A stretch of 64,000 nucleotides of DNA, from positions 43,742-107,741 of the forward strand of contig JAGKTQ010000011.1 of the NCBI GenBank assembly GCA_021153325.1, given 5' to 3'. Positions within the stretch are counted from its first letter, which is position 1. Each line of letters begins with the position of its first letter. A program made the position numbers and the translations under genes. Positions 54,849 to 63,141 of the stretch are shown here, in pieces. The notes below the pieces were generated by a model. The model did no database searches. It saw nothing but the letters and a program-made list of their open reading frames with translations, and was not told the origin of the DNA. The DNA comes from Lachnospiraceae bacterium (GTDB lineage: Bacteria; Bacillota; Clostridia; Lachnospirales; Lachnospiraceae).

Positions 54849-57029
54849 ATGAGGGATGGACAAACAATTGACGGACAATGGATAATAAGTGAAACAATGG
54901 GGAGAGGTGGGCAAGGAGAAGTCTTTAAAGTGACAAAATCTACAGACGATTGTTCATATGCCTTAAAATTTCTTAATAAGCAAAGTGACGAAGAACGAAG
55001 ACAAAGAATGTATTTTGAAGTTTGTAATGTACAGCATCTATCTGACAGACATTTAATGAACATAATATATTCTAATGCGGAGAAATATCTGGATTTAACT
55101 GAGAAACTTTATTATGTTTCGAACTTTATCGATGGGATATCTTTGGAACAGTATGTTGAAAATCATGATATTTCTTTTGATGAGGCTATTTCTTTTTACA
55201 TGGAATTCTTAAAAACAATAGAATATTGCCATAACAATGGAATAATACACAGAGATATTAAGCCAGATAATATTATGTTGGAACAAGGTTGTTTAGATTC
55301 TTTTGTGTTAATTGATTTTGGACTATCGTTCAACTTGGAAGAGGAGAATGGATGTACCCCAACTAATCAGCAATTAGGGAATCGCTTTTTACTTTTGCCA
55401 GAGTTGGTAAGTGGAACCAGTCAACAAAAAAGATCATTAGAATCAGATTTAAGTCAATCAGCAGCAATCTTACTTTATGTATTAACTAGAGAGATTCCAA
55501 ATGCATTATTTGACGGAGAGGGGAAAACTCCACATAAACGAGATAAAGTAAAACGAATTCTAAGTGAGAAAGTTAAAAACGATACTGCTTTAAATAGCCT
55601 TAATTATTTTTTTGATAAAGCATTTAGTAATAATGTTTCAGAAAGATATCATTCTGCTGGAGATATGAGAAGAGAGATGTCTACTCTAAATGAATCCAGA
55701 TTTAATATCTTGGGAGGTGGCGAAATGAATGACATTATAGAAATTGATAACAGTAGAGGATTAGAAAAATATAGATATAGTGAATTGATTAGACATCTTA
55801 ATCCAAGCACGGAATTATGCAATCCAGAAGGTTTGAAACTGCCGATTATGACAGATATTCCACAATTGGTAGAATATGGAATTGCACTTCCTCCGCAATT
55901 ACAGTCTAAAGTGAAGCAGTATTATTTGGGTGGGGACTTTGTTACAGCTGCCAATACCATATGGATTAGATCAATGGGATTGCTCAGAAAGAGAGTATTA
56001 TCATTAGGGGAAGAATTTGTAGCGGATATGGTGGAAGCAAGTGACATTGACTATGTTAGAAATCTTCCTGCTTACAGATTGATAGATTTGGCGCATGAGC
56101 TTGGATTCATTAATAAAGCAGGACAATCTAAGTTACAAAAAGCAAACGAGTTTTATAATTATTTTAATAATGATGAGGCTGATGAATATGAAGAGATGCC
56201 ACAAGACGAAGCCAATATCATAATTAAAACTTGTATTAGCTACATTCTGTATAATAATCATGAATCTTTTGGTCTTCAGTTCAATGACTTCAGAGAGAAA
56301 TTGAAAAGCGGAAGAGTTACAGAATTGTTTGATGACGATAAGACTATGTTTGCAACATGTCCATATTTTTATTTAAAAACATCAGTAAGGTCATTGCTTA
56401 ATTTATTTAGGGACTGCGAAGGAATAGAATATGATAATGTGGTTATCAATATGCAAATAATGTTTCCGGCGATATGGGAACGTCTGAAAATTGAGGAGAG
56501 AAGAGCCCTTGCAGATGCATACACAGATTATACAAATGCATCTGAGCATAAAAAAGTAAATGATTTGAATAAAATAATGTTGCAAGTCCACGCCTTTGAT
56601 TATGTTAAAGAGAATGTGCGTTCAAGAACATATATTCAAGTTGCTAACAGACTACGAGACGTTCACTTTGATGTAAATAATTTTTATAATGAGCCTGGTG
56701 TAATAAAAAAACTCGAGGATTTGGGTTCTCAAATTCCTACATTAGCTTTAAAAGAAACAATTACTTCTGTGCTGTATGTTAAATTGGGAAATTCATACGG
56801 AACAAGTTGGTCTGCGGAAACGATTGCAGATAGAATATTAGACAAGCTAACTGATGCGGAATGGATAACATATTTAGAAAGTTATATGTTAGAAGAGACA
56901 AATCTTGTTGGGGCCATCAATGATTGCACTAAAATGAGAAATCAATGGAAGGGTGTAATAAAAAAATACAAGTTAAAAGAATTGACAATTAACAACCCTC
57001 AAATTAAGAGGTTGGTTTCAATTGCATAA
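54849..57029 (+). CDS. Ser/Thr protein kinase fused to a large unknown domain
   Basis: A 726-residue protein. Residues about 8-280 are a Hanks-type kinase: glycine loop G-R-G-G-Q-G-E-V, lysine in Y-A-L-K-F, catalytic H-R-D-I-K-P-D-N near residue 133, and D-F-G near 156. Residues 293-726 are a helical domain I do not recognise; there is no transmembrane segment and no PASTA repeat, so it is not PrkC-like. An in-frame ATG at residue 293 (55725) lies 7 bases after GGAGG, so the second domain could also be made alone. It is the last gene of the cargo, 78 bases after the nuclease gene. Kinases in such places can be abortive-infection effectors. Confidence 0.85.
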   Translation: MRDGQTIDGQWIISETMGRGGQGEVFKVTKSTDDCSYALKFLNKQSDEERRQRMYFEVCNVQHLSDRHLMNIIYSNAEKYLDLTEKLYYVSNFIDGISLEQYVENHDISFDEAISFYMEFLKTIEYCHNNGIIHRDIKPDNIMLEQGCLDSFVLIDFGLSFNLEEENGCTPTNQQLGNRFLLLPELVSGTSQQKRSLESDLSQSAAILLYVLTREIPNALFDGEGKTPHKRDKVKRILSEKVKNDTALNSLNYFFDKAFSNNVSERYHSAGDMRREMSTLNESRFNILGGGEMNDIIEIDNSRGLEKYRYSELIRHLNPSTELCNPEGLKLPIMTDIPQLVEYGIALPPQLQSKVKQYYLGGDFVTAANTIWIRSMGLLRKRVLSLGEEFVADMVEASDIDYVRNLPAYRLIDLAHELGFINKAGQSKLQKANEFYNYFNNDEADEYEEMPQDEANIIIKTCISYILYNNHESFGLQFNDFREKLKSGRVTELFDDDKTMFATCPYFYLKTSVRSLLNLFRDCEGIEYDNVVINMQIMFPAIWERLKIEERRALADAYTDYTNASEHKKVNDLNKIMLQVHAFDYVKENVRSRTYIQVANRLRDVHFDVNNFYNEPGVIKKLEDLGSQIPTLALKETITSVLYVKLGNSYGTSWSAETIADRILDKLTDAEWITYLESYMLEETNLVGAINDCTKMRNQWKGVIKKYKLKELTINNPQIKRLVSIA

Positions 57030-57138
57030 GTAAAGCGAAGAAACATGATTTATTTTGCTATTCTGTTTTTTTATTACGGAAAAAGACAAACTCTCTTGAG
57101 CATATTTATTAGTAATACTTAGATGTCGGCACAGACAA

Positions 57139-57161
57139 CTTCTGGTCAACTTGACCAGAAG
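57139..57161. repeat. Perfect inverted repeat
   Basis: CTTCTGGTCAA-C-TTGACCAGAAG, 11-bp arms. Shares its core with the hairpin at 57217. Confidence 0.7.
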
Positions 57162-57216
57162 CATCACTCATCCATTGGTCTACAAGACAAAAACTTTATA
57201 AAAGTAAAATTTTCAG

Positions 57217-57256
57217 AGATCACTTTTGGTCCATTGGACCAGAAGTGGTCTTTTTC
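57217..57256 (+). terminator. Terminator-like hairpin after the kinase gene
   Basis: A 16-bp stem (57217-57232 with 57236-57251, two G-U pairs, loop ATT) followed by TTTTTCT. Confidence 0.75.
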
Positions 57257-57818
57257 TATGCCTGTTTTTACAGGAAGAGTATTTGCAACAATACCAGAAA
57301 CTCCGCCAGCTTTGACGGAGGTATTTCAGACGAAGTGAAATTATGCTACGCAGACGACATAGGAGTCTGGTTTTTCGGCCTAAAAGTATGCAACTTTAGG
57401 CGTATCCTGTTATCTATTTTCAGTCCGTGGTTCCGGAGAGGTTGTTGCTTGTGTGGAGAGTCGCCAGTTTTGAAAGAATGTCCATTTTATGCGGGTTAGA
57501 GGGTTTCAGACTATCTGAAAAATCTATGAATCATACCTATAAGTATCAAGTAGCTTGAAATCATTTTTCCAAAAGGATAACAGCAGTGCTTGGACATCTG
57601 GTTAACACCTTTGACGGGGGCGCCAGTTTTGGCAAGGACAATTTTTTTAAAAATTTATTTCTAGAATTTAGTAATCAGCTTTTTTTCAACCCAAATGTAT
57701 AGTGAAGGGTCAAGAAAATATTACAGAAAAAATCATAGAAAAATCTGTAATCACGATTTCCAGGCTCCAAGTACATATTGAGGGGCGAGAAAAATACCTT
57801 CAGGAAGGAGGAGACAGG

Positions 57819-58385
57819 ATGTACGAATACGAAGCAGACGTGGCTAATTTTGCCAAGTACTTTGATATCTACAATTTGATGCGTATTTCCAAGGGTGCTA
57901 CGGCGGATCAACTGAAGAAGTGGTTGATTTCCGAAGGTATGCCAGAGACATCGGCTAGAAGGCATCTGAAGGAATTCACTGAGGATTATGATGGATGGCT
58001 CTATGATTACGATGAAGAGACGGAAGAATACACTGTTAGCAAGTATGGTATGGAGTATTTTATCAAAAAACTCGCAGAATGGTCGGAAATTAAGATTTAT
58101 GACCAGGAAGCTTATGATGCTGGTAGCAAGGTGGCGAAGGATAAAGTGAAGCAGCTAAAGGATGAGATGAAAGAGATGGAGAAGAATCATCTGGAGATGC
58201 AGGCTCTTTGTCATTCTCAGCAGAAATATATCGAGCAGCTAAATGCGAGCATCGAAAGGCATCAGGATAAAATTGTAAATCTTAGCACAAGACTTGGAAT
58301 ATCAGAGACCAAGGTTAAAGAACTTGAATCAGAGAAAGGAGAATCATTATGGCACAAGCTCAGAAAGCACGTAAATTGGAAATAG
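57819..58385 (+). CDS. Coiled-coil protein of the element, function unknown
   Basis: A 188-residue protein. The first 90 residues look like a helical DNA-binding-type domain (L-M-R-I-S-K-G-A-T-A-D-Q-L-K-K-W, S-A-R-R-H-L-K-E-F). Residues about 105-175 are a coiled coil. ATG 57819 has AAGGAGGAG upstream. It overlaps the second DUF6462 gene by 37 bases and precedes the integrase, so it may take part in excision or integration control. Confidence 0.65.
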   Translation: MYEYEADVANFAKYFDIYNLMRISKGATADQLKKWLISEGMPETSARRHLKEFTEDYDGWLYDYDEETEEYTVSKYGMEYFIKKLAEWSEIKIYDQEAYDAGSKVAKDKVKQLKDEMKEMEKNHLEMQALCHSQQKYIEQLNASIERHQDKIVNLSTRLGISETKVKELESEKGESLWHKLRKHVNWK

Positions 58386-58612
58386 AATTACCAGCAGTTA
58401 ATGCGGAAGCAATGGATAAGGTGGCTCAGGATATTTATGTTAGAAAGTATATCCGTTACAAGGAAGGCGCTATCAGATATTCTGTTAGCCTTCATACATT
58501 CCAGGATATGGCAAAAGAAGCGGGGGCGGTGATTAAGTGTAAGGGTATTTCCTTAGTGGATACAACCATCTTTGAGGAGTACCTAGATAGCTTCCGAATT
58601 GAGAACAATTAG
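58349..58612 (+). CDS. DUF6462 family protein, copy 2
   Basis: An 87-residue paralogue of the protein at 43032: Y-I-R-Y-K-E-G-A-I-R-Y-S-V-S-L-H-T-F aligns with its Y-V-R-I-N-E-G-A-K-R-Y-S-V-S-P-N-T-F. It lies about 110 bases before the integrase, the usual place for an excisionase. AAGGAG upstream of ATG. Confidence 0.72.
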   Translation: MAQAQKARKLEIELPAVNAEAMDKVAQDIYVRKYIRYKEGAIRYSVSLHTFQDMAKEAGAVIKCKGISLVDTTIFEEYLDSFRIENN

Positions 58613-58719
58613 CATGTTCTTAAAAATATTATAAGAAGAATCAGATTTTACATTACAATGCGAGAAATGATGTTATAATACCATTGGGCTACGTTATTTC
58701 TCGCAGAAAGCGAGGAACT

Positions 58720-59940
58720 ATGAGTAGAAAAGATAATAAAGGTCGCGTCCTTTTTAAGGGCGAGACGCAGCGTAAGGATGGCAGATACGCATACAGCTAC
58801 ACAGATCAGCTGGGCAAAAGGCATAGCATTTATGATAAGGATTTGGTGAAGCTTCGTCTGAAGGAGAAGGAAATTCACAGGAGAATGGATGATGGACTAG
58901 ATCCTGCAAAGGCAGACCGAATCACAGTAAATCAGATGTTTGACCGCTATATTTCTTTGAAATATGATATCAAACCTTCTACCAGAGAGAATTATATCTA
59001 CATGTATGAGAAATACATTCGTGAGTCGTTTGGTAAAAAGAAGCTTAGCAAGGTCAGATATTCTGATGTGAAAGCCTTTTACTATTCACTGATTAATGAA
59101 CGAGGCTTTAAACCAGCAAGTATGGAGATTGCACATACCCTTCTTCATCCAACCTTTAACATGGCAGTAAGAGATGGTTATATTAACCGTAATCCTACGG
59201 ATGGTGTTATGGGTGAGATTAAGAAGAGTCACCAGTGGGAACACAAGAGGAGGCATGCGCTTACTATTGAGCAGCAAAGAGCTGTATCCACATTTCTTGA
59301 TACTCATGAGGATTATAGAGGCTGGAGACCAATTATCACGGTGCTTCTTGGTACAGGAATGAGAATAGGAGAATGTCTGGGACTCAGATGGGAAGATATT
59401 GATTTTAAAGCAAATGAGATTGATGTGAACCACAACCTGATTTACAGAAAGAATCTGGATGGCAAGTGTGAGAACCATGTGAATTCGCCTAAGACAGAAT
59501 CTGGTAAGCGAAGGATTCCAATCTTAGAGGGCGTAAAGGATGCTTTATTGGAAGAATTGGAATTGCAGCGTTGCATTGGTTTCTGTAAGGATGAGATTGA
59601 TGGATACAGTGGATTCATTTTCTCGACTTGTGAGAATCATGTGTATACACCAGAATCTGTGAATCGAGCAATCAAGCGCATCTACACAGCCTACAATGAG
59701 GAAGAGACATTTATAGCGAAGAAGGAGCATAGAGATCCGATTTTGCTTCCTCATTTTTCAGCCCATGTATTACGACACACCTTTTGTACAAGACTTTGTG
59801 AGAACGAGACCAATCTGAAGGTGATTATGGATATCATGGGACATTCGGATATTCAGACTACTATGAATATCTATGCAGAAGTGACCGGAGTAAAGAAGCA
59901 GGAATCTATGATGGCACTTTCTGATAAAATCCTTGTCTAA
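58720..59940 (+). CDS. Tyrosine-type site-specific integrase
   Basis: A 406-residue integrase. It has an N-terminal arm-binding domain (D-G-R-Y-A-Y-S-Y), a SAM-like core-binding domain and the catalytic domain with Arg in G-T-G-M-R-I-G-E, H-V-L-R-H-T-F, and G-H-S-D-I-Q-T-T-M-N-I-Y with the nucleophilic Tyr. All catalytic positions are present, so it is probably active. It resembles the Tn916/INT group. ATG 58720 has a GAGGAA site. The right attachment site lies 240 bases downstream. Confidence 0.93.
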   Translation: MSRKDNKGRVLFKGETQRKDGRYAYSYTDQLGKRHSIYDKDLVKLRLKEKEIHRRMDDGLDPAKADRITVNQMFDRYISLKYDIKPSTRENYIYMYEKYIRESFGKKKLSKVRYSDVKAFYYSLINERGFKPASMEIAHTLLHPTFNMAVRDGYINRNPTDGVMGEIKKSHQWEHKRRHALTIEQQRAVSTFLDTHEDYRGWRPIITVLLGTGMRIGECLGLRWEDIDFKANEIDVNHNLIYRKNLDGKCENHVNSPKTESGKRRIPILEGVKDALLEELELQRCIGFCKDEIDGYSGFIFSTCENHVYTPESVNRAIKRIYTAYNEEETFIAKKEHRDPILLPHFSAHVLRHTFCTRLCENETNLKVIMDIMGHSDIQTTMNIYAEVTGVKKQESMMALSDKILV

Positions 59941-60047
59941 GCGTCAAAATCGCTGTATAATCAAGGATGTACTTAAACAATAAACGAAGTACTTATTATG
60001 GGTATAAGTCCAATGATTGGATGCTCCCATTGAAGTCAGTTTGGATG

Positions 60048-60068
60048 TTTACGACACTTTTTACGACA
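60048..60068. repeat. Integrase arm-type direct repeats, right end
   Basis: TTTACGACA (60048-60056) and TTTTTACGACA (60058-60068), 10-12 bases apart. They match the left-end motif at 42921. Confidence 0.55.
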
Positions 60069-60179
60069 TGCTTTTGGTTCTTATTGGACCTTGGTGGATA
60101 CTTGAAATTTTGAAAAATTGATTTCAGTGTTCTAACCTGGACCATATTGGATTAAAACGTGAAATGTGTGATTACCGCA

Positions 60180-60192
60180 TCCCGACGATGAA
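60180..60192 (+). repeat. attR core of the lysS element
   Basis: TCCCGACGATGAA. The following bases encode K-S-L-D-K and stop in the LysS frame but with other codons (AGC TTG instead of TCA CTC). Confidence 0.8.
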
Positions 60193-60245
60193 GAGCTTGG
60201 ATAAATAATTCATTGATTTTACTAGGGTTGTAGGGTGTTAAGAGT

Positions 60246-60270
60246 TACGCCATACGCCAATCGTACGCCA
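60246..60270. repeat. Three TACGCCA repeats
   Basis: TACGCCA at 60246-60252, 60253-60259 and 60264-60270. They lie outside the attachment site and have the look of recombinase arm sites from another element. Confidence 0.45.
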
Positions 60271-60347
60271 AACGATGTAAAAAATGAGCAAAATTGATGC
60301 TTATGGAAGTGGCAATATGGTTGAATAAATAAAAGGAGATATTACCA

Positions 60348-61187
60348 ATGAACGAAAAAATGAAAAGAACACTTATAGTAGGAGCTATAGCTACTGTTTT
60401 GTATATAGCATTAGGAAGTATTATTTCGCAATCAATTTCAAATTTGTTGTTTAATAATATTGGTATGGGTTATGAATTTGCCCGTTTTATATTTGCGGGG
60501 TTAAGATTAATAGAAGCTGTTATTGCAATGATAGTAGCTATTATGGTTAATGAAAAAGCCATTGAAAAGGGTACAAATGCTAAAATGAATAATAAAGTAT
60601 TATCTATTATTGTTGCTGCATTAGTTTTAGCTGTTTTACCTCTGTTTTTAGGCTTAGTAAGGGTTCTTTGGTATATCATTGAGTTTGTCGTTTTTGCATT
60701 AGCAGCATATATATATGCGAATGGCTGTGCTTGGTCTTCAAAAATTCAAATGGCTTCAAATTACGGAGGTTTCAATAATAGTGTTGGTCAAAATTCAAAT
60801 ACTGTAAATATGCCTGATATGTCTGATGAGGACCAGGATGAGTTATCAAAAGCTATTCTTGGTGCAATTCGTCCATCGCTAAAAGCACCGATGACAGCTG
60901 TATTATGCAACAAAGAAGATATGGTAATTATACAGAATGGCAATGAGTATATTGTTGAGGGATATGTAAATTCACAAAACAGTTATGGTGCAATGATTGC
61001 GACCGATTTTACAGCAAAGTTGATAAAACAGAATGACCAGTGGATTACTGTTGGAACTCAAGTAGGAGTCAAAAATGCAAAGGAATATACAAAAAATTTT
61101 GCTGCTAATTACATTGTGATTTCAATTTTCACAGCGGTAGGAGGTTTGATTTTATATTTTATTATTAGTATGGTTGTGGGAATGTAG
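60348..61187 (+). CDS. Membrane protein of unknown function (279 aa)
   Basis: Three or four hydrophobic segments in residues 8-130, a soluble domain (about 155-245, M-S-D-E-D-Q-D-E-L-S-K-A-I and I-V-E-G-Y-V-N-S) and one last hydrophobic helix (about 255-277). No family recognised. It has AAGGAG and its own terminator. Its flanks are mobile-element DNA, so it is probably an accessory gene. Confidence 0.65.
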   Translation: MNEKMKRTLIVGAIATVLYIALGSIISQSISNLLFNNIGMGYEFARFIFAGLRLIEAVIAMIVAIMVNEKAIEKGTNAKMNNKVLSIIVAALVLAVLPLFLGLVRVLWYIIEFVVFALAAYIYANGCAWSSKIQMASNYGGFNNSVGQNSNTVNMPDMSDEDQDELSKAILGAIRPSLKAPMTAVLCNKEDMVIIQNGNEYIVEGYVNSQNSYGAMIATDFTAKLIKQNDQWITVGTQVGVKNAKEYTKNFAANYIVISIFTAVGGLILYFIISMVVGM

Positions 61188-61223
61188 AATAATTAATTTA
61201 ATATATACATAGAATTAGTTAAA

Positions 61224-61263
61224 AAAGCCTAAGTGGTAGGGAGACCTATTGCTTAGGCTTTTA
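61224..61263 (+). terminator. Terminator after the 279-residue membrane protein gene
   Basis: AAAGCCTAAG / CTTAGGCTTT stem with an extended inner pairing, then T-rich DNA. Confidence 0.75.
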
Positions 61264-61494
61264 TTAATGTTATTGAAAATGTAACATAATGTGACAGCCG
61301 CCATATATAGGGGAAATTTTATATATTTTTGGAGGCTTCCACGTCTTAAATCTTAAAAACAATTTCTAGTTCGAAACCCCACCCCTCTGTAGGAAAGGTA
61401 TCAATCTGCGTAGGAGCAGACTAATGATATTGACCTGAGCTACGTCGTAAAACTGGCTCTATTTTTGTGTCCAAATTTATAAGAAAGAAGGTGA
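61264..61494. other. Leader region before the recombinase remnant
   Basis: About 230 bases without a gene. It has a TCTGC-N6-GCAGA hairpin near 61395 inside a longer imperfect dyad, and a GAGC...GCTC hairpin followed by TATTTTTG (about 61437-61467), as in an attenuator. Confidence 0.4.
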
Positions 61495-61499
61495 TTCCA

Positions 61500-63141
61500 A
61501 TGGACAACTAAGAGCAGCTGTGCCGACAAAACAGAAATACAACTGAATGCAGTATTTGCAAGCCGGATGGAGAGCGGTCTTAGGTGCAGTGGTGCAATTC
61601 CATACGGTTATTATCGTAAGCCGGATGATAAGCAGACCCTTTATGTGGATGAAGAGTCAGCAAAGGTGGTAAGGCGAATTTTTGATATGGTGGTTAAGGG
61701 ATATTCCTATGCAGAGATTGCTAAGATTTTCAGTGAGGAAAAGGTCTTGTGCCCGACAGAATACAACAGACTGCATTATCCCGAAGATTGCAGGCACAAG
61801 CCAATGGATGACCCTTACAGATGGAACTCCACAACATTGGGATATATCATTCATCGGCAGGAGTATTTAGGACATACAGTTTTGAAAAAGTCCAAGGGAT
61901 TATCCTACAAGTCGAAGAAGCGTGTTAAGGTTGCGGATGAGGACAAGATTATTTTCAAGAATACGCATGAGGCAATTGTTGACGAGGAAACATGGAAAAT
62001 TGCCAACAAGGTAAAGGCATACCGCAAAAAGACACCATACAGTGTAGACCCATTCAATCTTACCGGACTTCTCTATTGTGCGGATTGTGGTGCAAAACTT
62101 ATCAGAAGAAGTTATAATTCCGGCACCGGAGAAAGATATGAAAGCGACCAAGCCTATTGTTGTAGCAAATATCGGCAGATTACCAGTGATTGCACCATGC
62201 ACTTTATCAAGCGTTCGGACATATTGGAACTGATAAAAAAATCCATCCAAAGAGTCAGTAAATACACGATAACTAACGAGAAAGAATTTAGGGAACAGAT
62301 ACTTGCCGAGTTAGCGGTAAGGCAGGAAGTTGATACTTCCCAAAATGCGGAAGTTATCGCAAATGCAGAGGCAAGGATGAAGGAGCTTGATACTTTGATA
62401 GGCAAGCTGTATGAAACCTATGCACTGGAAAAAATATCGGACAGACAGTATCAGCGACTTATGAACCAGTATGAGGACGAGTACGGAGAACTGGAAGCAA
62501 TGGTAGAGGAACTTGTGCCGGATGAAGAGGAACAGACACCGAAGAGTGCCATGGACTCCTTTATTGCATTAGCAAAGAAATATGCAGATTTTGAGGAACT
62601 CACACCGACCATGATACATGAGTTTATTGATAAAATTGTAGTCCATGAGTCAAATGGTGTGAGAGGGTTCGGGCGAAAGCAGAAGATTGAGATTTATTTT
62701 AATTTTATCGGGCAATTTATACCGCCATACAGCACAGCAGAGCTGAAAGCAGAAGCAAAGGAGCAGGCTGTTAAGAAAGCGGAAAAGGACAGAATAAGAG
62801 CAGAAAAAAGGGCAGAAACCGTGAAACGGTACAAGGAAAATAGAGCCAAGAGACTGGCACAGCTTAAGGCAGATGCAGAAGCCGGTGACCCTAAAGCGAT
62901 TGCAGAATATGAAGAGTATTGTAGGAATGAAGAGAAAAAGCGGGAGCAGAGCAAGGCATACTTCAAGGAGCGTTATCGCAGGGAGCAGGAGAAATATAAG
63001 GCTACAAAGGCACTGGCAGAGCAGGGAGACAGTCGGGCAGTGGAACTATTGACGGAATATGACCGAAGAATTGAGCATAAAAAGCAAGTGGCAAGTGAGC
63101 GTGAGAAAGCAAAGCGCAGAGCAAAGAGGAAAGTGTCATAG
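61500..63141 (+). pseudogene. Large serine recombinase lacking its catalytic domain
   Basis: From about 61525 the frame encodes some 535 residues of a large serine recombinase: T-E-I-Q-L-N-A-V-F-A-S-R-M, the Recombinase domain (C-S-G-A-I-P-Y-G-Y), a zinc ribbon (C-A-D-C-G-A-K-L ... C-C-S-K-Y), a coiled coil and a long Arg/Lys-rich helical tail. The resolvase domain with the nucleophilic serine, about 140 residues, is absent. A well-placed ribosome site (AAGAAGG) and ATG at 61500 are followed at once by GAC AAC TAA. One inserted base would extend this to a plausible start (L-R-A-A-V-P-T-K-Q-K-Y-N) that then runs into the remaining part. So an internal deletion removed the active site. A shortened protein could still start at ATG 61567. 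Confidence 0.75.

Larger units (their letters stand above)
57030..57818. other. Gene-free region with strong inverted repeats
   Basis: About 790 bases without a convincing gene; short open frames here have atypical composition and no ribosome site. It has two hairpins built on TTCTGGTC / GACCAGAA (57139-57161 and 57217-57256), and a repeated CGCCAGTTTTG motif near 57465 and 57628. It may hold the terminator of the cargo and perhaps an origin or transfer site. Confidence 0.5.
42719..60192 (+). mobile_element. Integrated element in the 3' end of lysS
   Basis: A 17.5 kb insertion bounded by the direct repeat TCCCGACGATGAA. Its integrase (58720) lies close to the right boundary. Inside both ends are TTTACGACA repeats, expected for tyrosine-integrase arm sites. 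It encodes RepA_N-type initiators and a defence-like cargo but no relaxase, coupling protein or conjugation channel. It could be a mobilisable island, a phage satellite or a plasmid-like integrative element; the sequence does not decide. Confidence 0.8.
59941..60347. other. Right end of the element and junction to the flanking DNA
   Basis: It has no gene. In order it holds a GTACTT / AAGTAC dyad near 59970, arm-like TTTACGACA repeats (60048-60068), the right copy of the attachment repeat (60180-60192), the displaced last codons of lysS (to about 60208) and three TACGCCA repeats (60246-60270). Confidence 0.65.

Noticed and set aside
57123..57499. Two short plus-strand reading frames of 71 and 84 residues after the kinase gene
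   Set aside because: They span strong inverted repeats and a terminator, have odd amino-acid composition rich in Cys and Phe, and lack ribosome sites.
42748..60179. The lysS element as a complete conjugative element or prophage
   Set aside because: No relaxase, coupling ATPase, type IV secretion gene, terminase, capsid or portal gene was seen. Only integrase, initiator and cargo genes are present.
61361..61380. GTTCGAAACCCC resembling a tRNA T-arm
   Set aside because: No acceptor stem, D-arm or anticodon arm can be folded around it. A tRNA fragment from an old insertion site is possible but cannot be supported.
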